NCBI RefSeq assembly: GCF_030867095.1 | Contig: NC_081831.1 | Location: forward strand, 41,663,319-41,727,318 | Source: Alligator mississippiensis | Lineage: Eukaryota > Chordata > Crocodylia > Alligatoridae | Length of the DNA stretch: 64,000 nt | Direction of reading: 5' to 3' | Translations under genes and position numbers: made by a program | Notes under the pieces: generated by a model | Told to the model about the DNA's origin: nothing | Databases searched by the model: none | What the model saw: only the letters and a program-made list of their open reading frames with translations | Shown here: positions 24,601 to 35,800 of the stretch, piece after piece | How the letters are laid out: each line of letters opens with the position of its first letter | Position numbering within the stretch: the first letter of the stretch is position 1

Positions 24601-27600
24601 GAAACACACATAGCTGCCCCAGATCTGCATTTCTAGGAATGCCAACTCCTGCAAACTCAGGTGCCCAGTGAGTCACTCCTAGCCTGCTAAGGAGGCAAGG
24701 GGAGCTCATATACCTTGGTGATAGAGTGCCCTCAGGAAGGAATGACGGTCTGTCCCCTGGAAGAGTGCATTCTCGATTTCCATCTCCCGCCGGCTCAGCT
24801 GTTTGCTGCCGGCAAATCTCTGTGGCAGGGAGAGGATGTGCTGGCGTTCTGTGATCTTCTCCTGGATGGCCTGCAGCCGATGCTGCGTGGCCTCGGGGGC
24901 TGCCCCCAAACCAGAGCCCTGAAACAGAGCAGTGACCATACTTAGAATGCCCACCACACCCACTTGTGGCAGGGCGATGCTGGAATTCAGACTCCACATC
25001 ACTTCAGCCCCACTGGTTGTCCCCAGCCAGAGTTGTGCCTAGAGAGTGTCTATCCCCACTGGGTGAACACTATGATGCAGGAAGGCAGGAACCCAGAATC
25101 TTTATGTGAGGGGGGGGGGGGGGGGGTAAGCAGTTCAAGTGGGAAGAGGATTGGGACTCCTTTTTGGATCCTGAGATGGACTGTTTAAGATTCATTCCAT
25201 CAAGTTTTATCTCAGTTGCCTAGGACTAGAATTGGGACCAGGGCAGGAGATAAATCAGCAATTTGCTCAAAAGAACTATATCACACTTCCAAAAGTCTTT
25301 AGTTCCTTTAACTAAGTAAATCCAGGCTCTGCTCCTGTTCTCCACTTTTTCTGTGAACATGGCTGTATGGATGATTGATCCCATGCAGCAGTTGTTTCTT
25401 GGCAGTACTTAAGACACCTCAAAAACTGCAGTCTTACTGGTTATTGTTAGTATGTTCAGCAGTGCTTGGGTGCTAGGCCCCAGTAAGCCTGAGATGGCTT
25501 TCATCCCTGTGTCCCTGCCCCTGCCAGTACAACTCTTTCCTCACCTTCTGTGCTGAAGTCTGGTTCTTCCAGAGTAGGATCTCTGAGTCTGAGAGCCCCA
25601 GTTCCCGGAGAGAAGCTGTTTCTTTGTCATTCTCCTGCAGTGCCTGGAACTGTGATAAAGTTAGAGCACCTGCCGCCTCCTCTCCAAAGGGTTTGTAGAA
25701 AGCTGCAGGGGCAAAACATCGTCGCTTGGACTTGCACCTGTGAACCAAAGCAACAACAAAGCAAAAATTCCTTGCACCTTGGAAAAGAAGCTCACAAGAC
25801 AGGATGCTGGCCTGGATAGCCTGGACACACACTGCCTAGGAGCAGCCCAGTAAACACAGTTAAGAAGTTGTGCTTCTGCAGGTGCTATCGTCAAATCTAG
25901 ACACAGCCCCCATTCTCCTACTAGATACTGTCTGACTGTAGGAAGCCTTGGAGTATGAAATACTGTCTATGTTAGCAGTGCTCAACCTCCAACCAGTAAG
26001 GCCATGCCACTCATCTATGGGTCTCTCTACAAGTCTGAAAATATGGCAGTGGGGGAGCGGTGGCTGTGTTAATTGCCTCTCCCGCGCTGCCATATTTCTG
26101 GACACATGGAGAGCCCTGTGGGCAGATGACATGGCCTACCATGCTAGACAGCCTGAGAGCCAGGGTTCACTCCAGAGCAAATCTCATGCATATGGTCAGA
26201 CCAGCATGCTGGGCTGGATCCAGCATGTGGGGCCAGGTCAGCATGCCAGACTACACCCAGAAATCAACCCCAAATACCAACCCCACACCATTCATCCTGC
26301 CCACAAGGCTGGAACTTTGAGCACCACTGATCTGTCACCAGCAGCTGAAAAATCTAACTGCACCTTGGGTTTGCACATGAAGAATGCTGGGAGCAACAAC
26401 CACACTCCCAAGCTCACTGCCTGAGTAAGACACTGCAAAAGAAGCTCCTGCTGTGAAAAGTCCCTAATAATTTCTGTTAGAAATTAAGCTGCACCACTAT
26501 GCCCTCACCATTAGTGTGATGCTTTCCTGCCATCCTTTGTAATCTGAGCATCCTCGATTTACTGGTACACTTGTGCCAGCAGCAGTAGCCTATGTCCTCT
26601 GTCTTCTTTTGTATTTTGCCAGCTGGTTCAATACTCACTGTTCAATGGAGACAGTGGTGTCAAGCTGATGGTGAAGGAGGCTCTTCAGCTGCCTTTCTCC
26701 TTCTGTCTCCAAATCCTCCAGGAGGACATCATCAGCAGACAGACAGCTGTTGACCCTGGGGAATCACAACCAATGCACAGGTGGTCAGTAGAATACAAAA
26801 GGGGCTTCACTCCCTAATACACCACAGTGAACTCTTGGTAGCACACTGATTGCCCCATCCTTTATTAGGACATTAAGAAGACAACCTGACACTGCAGATG
26901 GGCTCCGAAGAACATGATGAAACTAAGACTAACCTGAACCATGGAGCTCCCACTAATACCAAGCATAACGTTGCAGAGAGTTGAGACTATTTCTCCAAAA
27001 AAAAAAAAAAAAAAAAAAGATATCCCAAGAGTATATTTTTAATTCAAATGGAAGCTTTTATTCTTATTTCCAGAAGACCTATTTTAAGAAATGGATCCTG
27101 CTTAGCTTCCAGTGACTTCATGTAAAAAGAAACAGAACGTAAAGCCATGTTCTTTTCTGCCTTTCGAAGGCACGTCTTGTTCCATGTAGGTTACTCTCTA
27201 CAGAGTAAAGAAGGACATTAGCATTTACTATTTGTGATCCTTCAATTCTAGGTGTTCACAGAAAGAGGTAAGAATGGGACTAGGAAGGAACATCTGACGT
27301 TAGTCTCAAACTCCACCTATAATGTAGGAGGCACTGGATGATTCAGTTAACATGGGGAAGAGCAAAAATAATTAGCAATGCTGGCTTTCTAAATCATTAT
27401 CAAGTCATACTTTGTTATGACGAATGAGTTAGCTCTCACTGTGCTCAAAACTGGTTCAGGCTGTCCATCAGTGGGAATCAAACATGGCTGTTTGGGCATG
27501 CAACTTCAAAAGGAAGACTTCCTGCCCTAGTTTCCAGCATTCAGAGGCCCAGGAAGGGCAGGGGATGGATCACTCTGGAGGAGCCCTGCATAAATACTCT

Positions 27601-29207
27601 TCTACTTGGCATCCACTCTGCTACTGCAAGATAAATACTGGGCTAGATGTGCCTCTGCTTTGACCTGATATGGAACTTCCTATGCTCTTAACTCAGTCAC
27701 ACAGCCAAGGAGGTGATACTTCCCCTCTATCGGGCGCTGGTCAGACCACAGTTGGAATACTGCATCCAGTTTTGGGTGCCACACTTCAAGAGGGATGTGG
27801 ATAACTTGGAGAGGGTCCAGAGAAGGGCCACTCGTACGGTTAAGGGCTTGCAGGCCAAGCCCTACGAGGAGACTAGGGCACCTGGACCTCTTCATCCTCA
27901 GCAAGAGAAGGTGGAGAGGTGACCTTGTGGCTGCCTATAAATTACTCATGGGGGCGCAAAAGGGAATTGGTGAGGCTCTACTCACCAAGGCGCCCCCGGG
28001 GGTAACAAGAAATAATGGCCACAAGCTAGCAGAGAGCGGATTTAGACTGGACATTAGGAGGAACTTCTTCACAGTAGAGTGGCCAAAATCTGGAACGGGC
28101 TCCCAAGGGAGGTGGTGCTCTCCCCTACCCTGGGGGTCTTCAAGAGGAGGTTAGATAGGCATCTGGCTGGAGTTATCTGAACCCAGCACTCTTTCCTGCC
28201 TATGCAGGGGGTCAGACTTGATGATCTATTGAGGTCCCTTCCGACCCTAACATCTATGAATCTATGAAACATATAGGTGAACAGCTCTGTAACAGGGGAC
28301 AGCTTTCTTCACAACCAGACCTGGAAAGTTTGTCCTTGGATCCTAAATGAAAGCTTTGATTCTGTTTAACTATAGAGGCAAGAGGAGCCCACTTAGACCA
28401 AGCTGCTTTGTGTTAACATGGAGATTTAAAAAAAATCTTTTCAGTGGCTTCATCAGTAACAACAAGCCTGAACCTTGGTACTGAAAAACTGCTAAAAACT
28501 CTTCCTGGAAAGCCTGCAGACAGGAGAGACTGGGAAGTCCTTATCACCACATCAGCAGCATTTCAAAATAGCTCATGACTTGGGGCAGCAGCATCTGACA
28601 GGACAGCCAAAGACAGGGACCAGACAGCTCAGGAGGTGAATGTTGGGCCTGGTCTGCGTCTCCCTCCCTGGCCAACCAACCCCCTTGCCAACACAGCCCA
28701 CACTCACTCCGGAGCAACTCTGCTAGGGCAGGGCTGTCAAATATATAACCAGTCCTCCAAATCTGGCCTGTGGAGCCCCATTCTCTGGCCTGCTGTGCTG
28801 CCCTGGCTCTGGAGCAGACCCACACGTGGCACATGGTGCCACCCCAGCCCCTCACACTGGCCCGGCCCAGCCAGAGTGGGCATCACGGACTCCCAGAGAC
28901 GTGGGGCTGGAGGGACCTAGTCCAGCCGCTGCCCGAGGCAGGCTGGTCCCTACCCAAACACCTATCCATGGGATAGGTGTCACGGCCCGGCTGGGGCAGG
29001 CACCACGCGGAGCGAGCGCTGGGCCTGGGGTGGCTCCACCAGCCCGCGCACAGGTCGAGGAGACGGCAGGTCAGGGCCAGGCCGCTGGAGAGTAAGCTTC
29101 GACCCCGCGCCACGGCGGGCCCCGCCTCTCCCCCGTGCCCTACCCCTGCAGCAGCCCTTCTCCGCGCCCCAAAGCCCGGGAGCGAGGGGCCGTGCTCACC
29201 TCCGCAT
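21521..29207 (-). CDS. RBM41: RBM41, RNA-binding motif protein 41, complete coding sequence
   Basis: Coding exons on the minus strand: 29200-29207, 26639-26755, 25545-25737, 24714-24918, 23565-23959, 22029-22176, 21521-21684. They total 1230 nt, 409 aa plus a TAG stop; I recall human RBM41 as 413 aa. The N-terminal region carries the family signature [11 protein letters not shown] / [10 protein letters not shown] / LRELGL. A charged helical segment ([13 protein letters not shown]) follows, then a single C-terminal RRM with RNP2 LYLKNL and RNP1 RGQAFITF. Known: RBM41 is a relative of U11/U12-65K (RNPC3) and binds the U12 snRNA 3' stem-loop in U12 mono-snRNPs, so it acts in the nucleus in minor-intron splicing. 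All phases close. It lies tandem to MORC4 and NUP62, same strand. No frame damage seen. Confidence 0.95.
22029..22176 (-). CDS. RBM41: RBM41 coding exon 6 (RRM, first part)
   Basis: Codes [40 protein letters not shown] and RGQAFITFS. Contains RNP2 (LYLKNL) and RNP1 (RGQAFITF). Donor GTGAGT. Confidence 0.96.
22527..23138. mobile_element. non-autonomous hAT element (TAGGGGTGYACCGATA family)
   Basis: 612 bp in RBM41 intron 5 with ends TAGGGGTGTACCGATA and TATTGGTGCACCTCTA. 8-bp target duplications GTGAGGAG (22519-22526) and GCGAGGAG (23139-23146), one mismatch. The interior is GC-rich and non-coding. Same family as 37830-38929 and 58394-59022. Confidence 0.85.
23565..23959 (-). CDS. RBM41: RBM41 coding exon 5 (linker before RRM)
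   Basis: 131 codons from [20 protein letters not shown] to [10 protein letters not shown]. The middle is poorly conserved and Pro/Glu-rich. The end ([20 protein letters not shown]) matches human [20 protein letters not shown] just ahead of the RRM. Confidence 0.94.
24105..24295 (+). repeat. MIR-like SINE relic
   Basis: Pattern of an amniote MIR-type SINE: GGGATTCAAGAGACCAGGGC, CAAGTCACTTTCCCC, then GGGGCAAGGACTGCCTCTTA. Lies in RBM41 intron 4. Worn, edges approximate. Confidence 0.55.
24714..24918 (-). CDS. RBM41: RBM41 coding exon 4 (helical segment)
   Basis: Codes [40 protein letters not shown] and [19 protein letters not shown], a charged, probably helical region. Acceptor TTTCAG, donor GTATAT. 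Confidence 0.94.
25545..25737 (-). CDS. RBM41: RBM41 coding exon 3
   Basis: Codes [40 protein letters not shown] and [20 protein letters not shown]. This is the most conserved N-terminal block of RBM41. Donor GTGAGG, phase 0 out. Confidence 0.94.
25976..26329. mobile_element. probable non-autonomous hAT element (CAGTGSTGCTCAA family)
   Basis: Ends are CAGTGCTCAACCTCC and TTTGAGCACCACTG, imperfect inverted repeats. No good target duplication seen. The element at about 32994-33295 is a related copy in the opposite orientation. In RBM41 intron 2. Confidence 0.5.
26639..26755 (-). CDS. RBM41: RBM41 coding exon 2
   Basis: Codes [20 protein letters not shown] then [19 protein letters not shown]. 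Near-identical to the human [20 protein letters not shown] segment. Acceptor CCCAG, donor GTGAGT. Confidence 0.93.
27460..27690 (+). repeat. CR1/L3-like LINE 3' end
   Basis: Contains the typical late part TAAATACTGGGCTAGATGTG, then GACCTGATATGGAACTTCC and CTATGCTCTTA. Lies directly left of another CR1 fragment, in RBM41 intron 1. Confidence 0.6.
27697..28268 (+). mobile_element. CR1 LINE, 5'-truncated (ORF2 C-terminus and 3' end)
   Basis: Encodes pieces of the CR1 ORF2 C-terminus ([20 protein letters not shown], frame then shifted, later AAYKLLMG and a [11 protein letters not shown]-like end). It finishes with GACCCTAACATCTATGAATC and TATGAA repeats. At least one frameshift; non-functional. 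In RBM41 intron 1. Confidence 0.9.
28729..28870. mobile_element. hAT fragment (CAGGGSTGTCAAA family)
   Basis: Begins CAGGGCTGTCAAATATATAA, the terminal pattern also seen reversed at 36760-36778 and 37090-37106. The right end was not found; it fades into the RBM41 CpG island. Confidence 0.45.
29200..29207 (-). CDS. RBM41: RBM41 coding exon 1 (ATG plus 5 nt)
   Basis: Only ATG CGG AG before a GTGAGC donor, giving M-R-(R) and then VNSC from exon 2, as in human MKRVNSC. It sits in the CpG island. The tiny coding part is inferred from the splice site and the human N-terminus. Confidence 0.8.
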
Positions 29208-29480
29208 GGCCGCCGGCAGTAGCGCGGAGCCCGCCCCGCCGCGCTGCCTAATGGCGGCAAGCGCCGAGCGCTACGGCAGCAAAGCGCCTGGGGCAGCCGG
29301 TGGGGAGGCGGGCCCCGCCCCGCCCCGCCCCGCCCCGCCCCGCCCGCGCGGTTTGCGCGCACGCAGCTGGGGCGGCGCTGCGGGGCCGCGCTCGCTGGCT
29401 CGGCTCCATCTGCCGGCGAGCCGACGCTGCCTCGGGACCAAGCCCCGCATCCCTTTCAAGCTCGCGGGGGCTCGGCCCTC
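29208..29480 (-). promoter_or_regulatory. RBM41: RBM41 CpG-island promoter with CCCCG pentamer array
   Basis: Very CpG-rich DNA upstream of the RBM41 start; the island also covers about 28970-29207. A run of CCCCG pentamers (about 29309-29344) makes overlapping Sp1-type GC boxes. An ATGGCGG YY1-type core lies at 29251-29257. No TATA box seen. Confidence 0.65.
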
Positions 29481-30404
29481 CCTTGTCCTTGAAAAGTCGT
29501 TTCAGTCATGATTTAAATCCCACCCTCCCCCACAAGCCCGGTTTGAAAAGAGCAGTCATGTAACAGGTTTGGAGCCAGCCGCCGTTCCCATTGTCATCTG
29601 TCCATCTGCTTAGCAGCTGACTAAGAACCCAAGCCAGCTCTGCCCTGGGGTGCAGGTGCCTTACCAAAAGTGTTGGTGAGATGACAGTCGTCCCTTTGTC
29701 CACCTACCACCTTACTGCAACTTAGTGCCTAAGTGAAGCAACGTAGCTGCCTTAGCATTGAGCAACACTGGAGGTATGCTCTCCTCTTAGCTGGCAGAGG
29801 TAGTTGTTTCAGGGCTGTTCCAAGACAGAATATGCACTTACAGAATATGAGCATGCAAGTGCTTTATGGCAGTGCTCCCACGTGCAACAGAGATAACAGA
29901 GATACCCTAAGCATGGATGAGGAACAAAATGCATTCAGTATGTTTGATGTTGTAAAGTAAATGCTGACAGTTAGATGTTGCCTCAGCTGTAGGAGTCTGA
30001 GTTTTCCCAGCCCAATGAAGCTAAGCTGTTTCTCCCTGTGAAGCCTTATTGCTGTTTACCACAGTTTCATGCATAAAAACCAGCTGCAGGAAGCTGGAGT
30101 CCACACTATGCAAAAAAAGAGCAGTTTCTGCTCCTTGCCACCAGACGCTGAAAATAAAGCCTCCGCACCATCCACAAGTAAGCAGGCTCAACTCCCTAGC
30201 TGCTGCTACTCAGTTACTCACTACAAGCAACATTTTTTCCTTCATCCAGCCTTTCAAAACTAAGGTATCTACCTTAGGCCAGGACCCACTATGCAAGAAA
30301 ATGGCATTTGTGTCTTGATGCAAGTCTCATACATCTTCAGTGTAAGAAAGTTACCATATAAATTAGGATCAAGTTTCACTATCTGTATAATTAGTTTAAA
30401 GGGG

Positions 30405-30850
30405 TGTAGGTTGTAGCTGTGTTGGTCTAGAGACACAGGCAGACAAGGTGCTTTGGGTAAATCCGATATCTTTTATTAGACCAACTTAAATAGTTGGAGA
30501 ACAATTTTTAAGCAAGCTTTTGGGTTCAAAAACCCTTCTTCAGGCTAAGGAAGTTTCTGCATTTGGTGTGTGCTCTTCCTGGCTGGAATGAAAAGTCAAA
30601 AAGCCAGAGGCTGGGCTGGTATGCATATAAGACAGGCAGTCAGTGAAAATGGAGATTGAGGAGTCAATGGGTGAGACACAGGCGGGGGGGGGGGGGGGGG
30701 GGGAGGGGGGCGCGAAGAGAAGGGGGATGAATAGTGAAGTACCTGGGAAGTCAGCTGTCAGGCAGGTTATAATGCATCATAAATCCAATATCTATATTTA
30801 GTCCATGCTTTTTAGTGTCCAGGAGGTTGATGAAGTGGAGTTCTGAAGCC
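30405..30850 (-). mobile_element. Penelope-like element fragment (3' part)
   Basis: Minus-strand copy of the element at 49567-50099. It has the same 3' region (plus-strand GATATCTTTTATTAGACCAA, then GGGTTCAAAAACCCTTCTTC) and a coding end [22 protein letters not shown]-rich run lies inside at about 30682-30712. Located between RBM41 and NUP62. Confidence 0.75.
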
Positions 30851-32193
30851 CAGAGCAGCATGCAGCTGAAGCCGGCTTCCCACATGCTGCTGGGGATGGA
30901 AGGAGCCCAGCAGAAGTGGTGGTGGAGCCATGTGCCACTCAGGACTGACCGGTGCAGGCAGGGGGAAAGTGCAGCTGAGCCCCTGCTCCTCCACCTCGGC
31001 TCATCCCGTCCCAAGTGGTACATGGCTCTGTCACAGCTTCTACTGGCCGGTGCAGACGCAGCCGGGCTCCTCTCAACCACAGCAGCACGTGGGAAGCTGA
31101 CTTCAGCTACATGCTGTCTTTCCTGGCTGGTGCAGACTGTCACAACCCAGTGATTTTGGTGCCTCGACACTATGGAATTTTCTTGTCACATGAGAGCCTC
31201 TTGCACAGCGAGGGTTTTTGCTGCATAAAGAACCCGCGTGCAGGAGAGAGTTCCCGCCAATTTGCAGCCGTCTTTGCAGGCTGCATTTTCCCTTTGCAGC
31301 ACAGAAGTGCACGGTGCAAAGAGTTCCCGCTATTCGAATGCAAATCTGTGTCCCGCTATTGGCTAGTGCTAAATTATTCACACGTGGTGGCTGGTAATTG
31401 GCTTGCTGGCCGTTTAAAAATTCGCGCAACTTCCGCCCAAGTTGAAGAACTTTAAGCACACTGCAGAGCGCCTCTAAAGAGATCTGACTTGTGGCTAGCT
31501 GGTCGATAGACTGATCACCTATTGATCCTTCTTCCCGTTGCCGAGCGCAATCCCAGACGTACACTTTTCCCGCTGGCTTAAGTTACGGACGGATTTGCTG
31601 GCTTTGGCCTCGCCAGCTGGAACAACTTACATTGTTGTTCAGACGACCGGACCGTTTCCGTCGCCACCACCCGCGACGTAAGTAAAGTTTTTACAACCAT
31701 TAAACCTTGTCTGCCTCTCCATTCACCAGCCCACCCTGACAAACGAGCAATTTCTAAATCACCTCGAGTCAGCTCTGGCTGGCCGAGACACAGACCTGGC
31801 CAGGTCCGTCTCATCCGGAGCAGCATGCAGCTGAAGCCAGCTGCTGGGGATGGAGCAAGCCTGACTGGGTCAGCACTGGCCAGCAGAAGTGGTGGTGGAA
31901 CCTCCTCCCTTTAGAACCAGCTGGAACGGGTAGGGGGAAAGTTCTGGGGGAGCTGATGCCCCTGAAACCCCACTGCTGGGGCAGGATGTTAGAGGGGTCA
32001 CAACCCCTTGCTACCTGGTAAGTTGTGCAGGGGGAGGGACTTCCAGTGGCAAAGGTCAGGGTTCAGGATGTCTGGTCCCAAGATGGCGACCAGGGGCTGG
32101 GGCAACTGAAGGGGTGGGGCTACCCATGCGGTGCTCCACACCCCACCAAAACTCAACAAGTGGCCCTCCACCCGAAATAATTGTCTGCCCCTG
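30850..32193. mobile_element. hAT fragment(s) carrying a solo LTR
   Basis: 31980-32193 is the right end of the CAGGGGTGGGCAA hAT family (GCCCTCCACCCGAAATAATT, then GTCTGCCCCTG). The blocks 30860-30970 and 31822-31945 resemble each other (GCATGCAGCTGAAGCC, CAGCAGAAGTGGTGGTGGA), an internal duplication. No left end was found. An LTR sits inside at 31138-31790. Confidence 0.45.
31138..31790. mobile_element. solo LTR of an endogenous retrovirus or LTR retroelement (fossil)
   Basis: 653 bp with TGTC...GACA ends and a perfect 5-bp target duplication CAGAC (31133-31137 and 31791-31795). Inside are a TATA-like GTTTAAAAATT and an ATTAAA signal. No internal coding region is next to it, so it looks like a recombined solo LTR. 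A 5-bp duplication fits ERVL-like or Ty3-like families; family not resolved. Confidence 0.7.
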
Positions 32194-32631
32194 ATATAAC
32201 TAGTTATGACCATTTCGACAGTGCTATTTTACCCCATTTTTGGCATCGCGTTTCAGAGGTAAAAGCATATGAAGCCAATACCATAACACACACATCAAGG
32301 TAATCCCCAGGAATGGCATATCCAGTTTAGGAACACACTGGGTTATTAGCACACCTACCTTTGTCTCACATTTTGGAATAGTTCCTACAGGAAGATGATA
32401 ACGCAGCACTCTTTTCAATCGAGTATAATGGGGGATATTTGACATAAGTATATAAAAGGTCGGTCACTTGACTTCACAAGATTTAAAATTGTTGACAACA
32501 GCAAACACAGAGTAGATGCACAGGCTGTATGTACAAAGAACATAGAACTGGAGCGTAGACACTGCAAATTTCAATGTGATATCCATTAAGATAGATACTA
32601 TGAACTACTGGAGCTTTGGAATGGAAAGTAC

Positions 32632-32637
32632 TTTATT
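32632..32637 (-). terminator. NUP62: probable NUP62 poly(A) signal
   Basis: AATAAA on the minus strand about 110 nt past the NUP62 stop codon; the first canonical hexamer met. It implies a short 3' UTR, but later signals cannot be excluded. Confidence 0.55.
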
Positions 32638-32746
32638 GTAATAAAACAAGATGGTATCATAATATTCACTCTGACCCCCCAACCCCCACAAGTTTTACAT
32701 AATGATTATCAGATGAATATTCCAGCGGGAAGTTTTCTTGAATCGC

Positions 32747-32838
32747 TCAATCAAAAGTGATCCGAAAACTGCGTTCCTGCTCCTTGCGGCGACTTTCACA
32801 TACTTTTGTCACCTCCTCCACCTTCCTCTGGAGCAGGG
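32747..32838 (-). CDS. NUP62: NUP62 coding exon 12 (C-terminus and stop)
   Basis: Codes [20 protein letters not shown] then ERSFRITFD and TGA. The C-terminal sequence is that of human NUP62. Acceptor CCCACAG. Confidence 0.97.
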
Positions 32839-35800
32839 CTGTGGGCAAAGACACATAGGTGATCAACCTAGAAATGAACGTCCCAAGATACAGCTCTGGA
32901 AAGCACGGGTATGCATCAGAGTGTCCAAGATAGGGTTCAGAAACGGGGGATGGGGGGGGGGGGAAGGAGAGGGGATTTGCTGTATATTTAAATGAGTGGT
33001 GCTCAGTCTTTTGGCCCTGCAGGCTGATGAGTGGTGCAGGGCCAGTCTGCATGCTGGGATTGGTCCCCGCATTGCCCCTGCACACCAGCACAGGGCCCCA
33101 CACTAGCCTGCGTGCCCAAGCATGATCACATGTGCTAGATGTCTGGTCTGCAGGACTCCCTAAGAGGGCAGAATCTGGCAGCAGGGGAGCAATGATACTG
33201 CTGCCCCGCTGCCAAATTTTTGGACCTATGGGGAGCCCTGTAGGCCGGATGACCAGGGGCTGGACCTGGCCCATGGGGTGCAGGTTGAGCCACCCATTTT
33301 AAACCAGTTGTGGGTTTTTTAATTACAGTTTTACTAAACTAACATCAAAGCCCTCTTCAGTATAAGCAGCTATAACAGCTCCATAATTGGATAGATGCAG
33401 TTTTATTTTCAAGCAAAGACAACTCCACTCCCATCACAAACTATAACCAGCTTTGAATTATGGTCTACCATGCAAGTTATAAACTAAAACACTAAATGCA
33501 AATAATTAACAGCTCCATATGCTGTAGGCATTACACTGAATGAGAAAAATCTTGGTGAAAGGCTAAAGTGACTCCTGAATTATTCTTTATCAAAGGCTAA
33601 AGTGACTCCTGAATTATTCTTTATCATAAGCTACGCAATGGATCTGTAACAGCATGGAGATATTTTAGATCTATTTAAGTTCTACACCAAATGTCTAGGA
33701 TATGATAGTAAACTCTTCCCCCAAAATACATTAAGCAGCATGACTAACGTCTGTACTACATGTTTTCTTCCTTTGTTCCTTCCTGTAAAAGAATAAATTG
33801 TGGGGGTTGCTTTATTTTTATATATAGAATAAACTGAATACCAGCAGACACGCACATTATGCTTAGAATAGAAAGCAGAAAGGTTCATATTAATTCCTTG
33901 ATTTTTGAAGGAGTCCGAATTTGTTCCAGGATTAAACAAAACCCCAGGAAAGCTCTCCTTGGTACAAGTGAGCTTTCCTCTTGCAGATCACATGATTAGA
34001 AGTAGTACATGTAATGAAGTACATGTAGTCACCATATTTTCAAGCATTGATAATTAGGCCAATTAAAAATATAATTATCCATATTCTGCAGAGGAGTGTG
34101 CTCCACCACCAGCTGTACCTACCCACATCTGAACCTGCTTCCCCATTCTCCTCTCCAGTGCCCCCCCCCCGCCCCAGTTCATTACTCAATATTCCAATTA
34201 CAGAGCAGAGCTCTTGACAGTGACCAGTCAGCTCTAATAGTTTTACTAATATAAATTAATAAACATCTCCTAATAAAATTATTTGTGGTACTTGCAAGAG
34301 AAGATAAGACAAAGGTTTTCTAGACTAGATCCAGGTTCTCAGTAAACATCTGCTTTATCTTCAGGCACCAAGGTATACCTACTTTTCAGGAAATCTATTT
34401 AGAAAACAGCTGAAGATGCATTTACAGATCCAGCATCCAAGGAGCCTGCTGTGTGCATGTTCCAGGTTAATAACGCTCTATCCACTCTGGACTAAAGTGA
34501 CATAATTCTTAACCAGAAACTCCCTCAGACAAGTTGACAGAAGTACAAATACGATCAGTGTCTAGATGAGCTTATCTGCTTTTATGAAGTAGCCCTGAAG
34601 GCATTTTATGGAAATGAGTGTTGCAGGGCACCTCGGTGCTCTGCTCCTAAAGAGGAGAAACTGCCAGGGAGAGAGCCCTGGCAGAGCCTAATGAGCACAG
34701 CTGCAGGTTGCCAGGGTAACAAGCGCAGCTGCGGGTTGCCGGAGCAACTAAGGGGAGCCAGCTGCCTGTAGGGGGCAGGGCCGGGCCCTTATAAAGCCCA
34801 GGGCTAAGGCTAGGCTGGCAATTCCCTGCCAGCAGCCTGGGAGGCAGGAGCTCCGGGAGTTAGGACGCAGAGAGACGCCTAAGAGCAAGTACCGCGGTTA
34901 CATTGAGCAATGTTGGAGCTACAGGGCTTTGAGTTTAGTTATGGCCATGCGGCTCGTAGTTATAGCCTAGAGGCTTGTACTTTGAGTGTATGTTTGGCTC
35001 TGTTGGTTACACCCAGAGGCTTGGGTGAGGCTGTAGGGGTTGGAGGAGGCCTCATAGGGACCCCAGAGAGTGTGGGGTGCCCTAGCGCTAAGAGGGCGCA
35101 GTGTCCTCATAGGGACCCCATAGGGGTTGGGTGCTCTAGCGCCAGGAGGGCGCATTGACCTCATAAAGGGCCCCATGGGAGTGTGGGGGCCCCAGCGCCT
35201 GAGGAGGGCGCAGTGTCCTCATCGGGGGCTCACAAGGGAGTGTGAGGCCCCAGTGCCAGTGAGGGCGTGCTAGGCCCTGAGAGTTGCAGGGCAGAGTTGT
35301 GAGGTCAGGTTAGCTCAGAGAGGAGCGGCTGAGCCTCATAGGTGCCTCCATGGGACCCCAGAGGGGTGGGGTGCCCCAGCGCCAGTGAGGGCGCGGCCTA
35401 GTGCCAGGAGAGCGCATCATTTTCATAGCACCAGTGAAGGCGCAGCTTGCACGCCAGTGCAGGAGCAACTGGCGGCGAGGAGTGCCGCCAGTGGGTTGCG
35501 GGCGCAACCAGTAGGTTGCAGACGGGGGACATAGACCCCGGATCGCGTGCGGGGTACATAAACCCCAGCCCCAGAGAGGGGGGTGATTTCATTGGGAAGC
35601 CCAAGGGGGGCACGGCGAGCCCCAAAGAGGGGGAGCGCCATATTGCATTATTGGGAAGCACCAGGCAACGTGAGGCCCCTGCAGGATATGCTTGGCAATC
35701 TGATGGTTGCACCAGATGAAAAAGCAGACCTTTTTAACAAATTCTTAGCCTCCATTTTTCTGAGCAGGGACCAGGACTCAGGACAGACTCCGCCAGGCCT

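Noticed and set aside
28883-29563. Arg/Pro/Ala-rich frames over the RBM41 CpG island
   Set aside because: Composition artefact; the real coding part is only 8 nt at 29200-29207.
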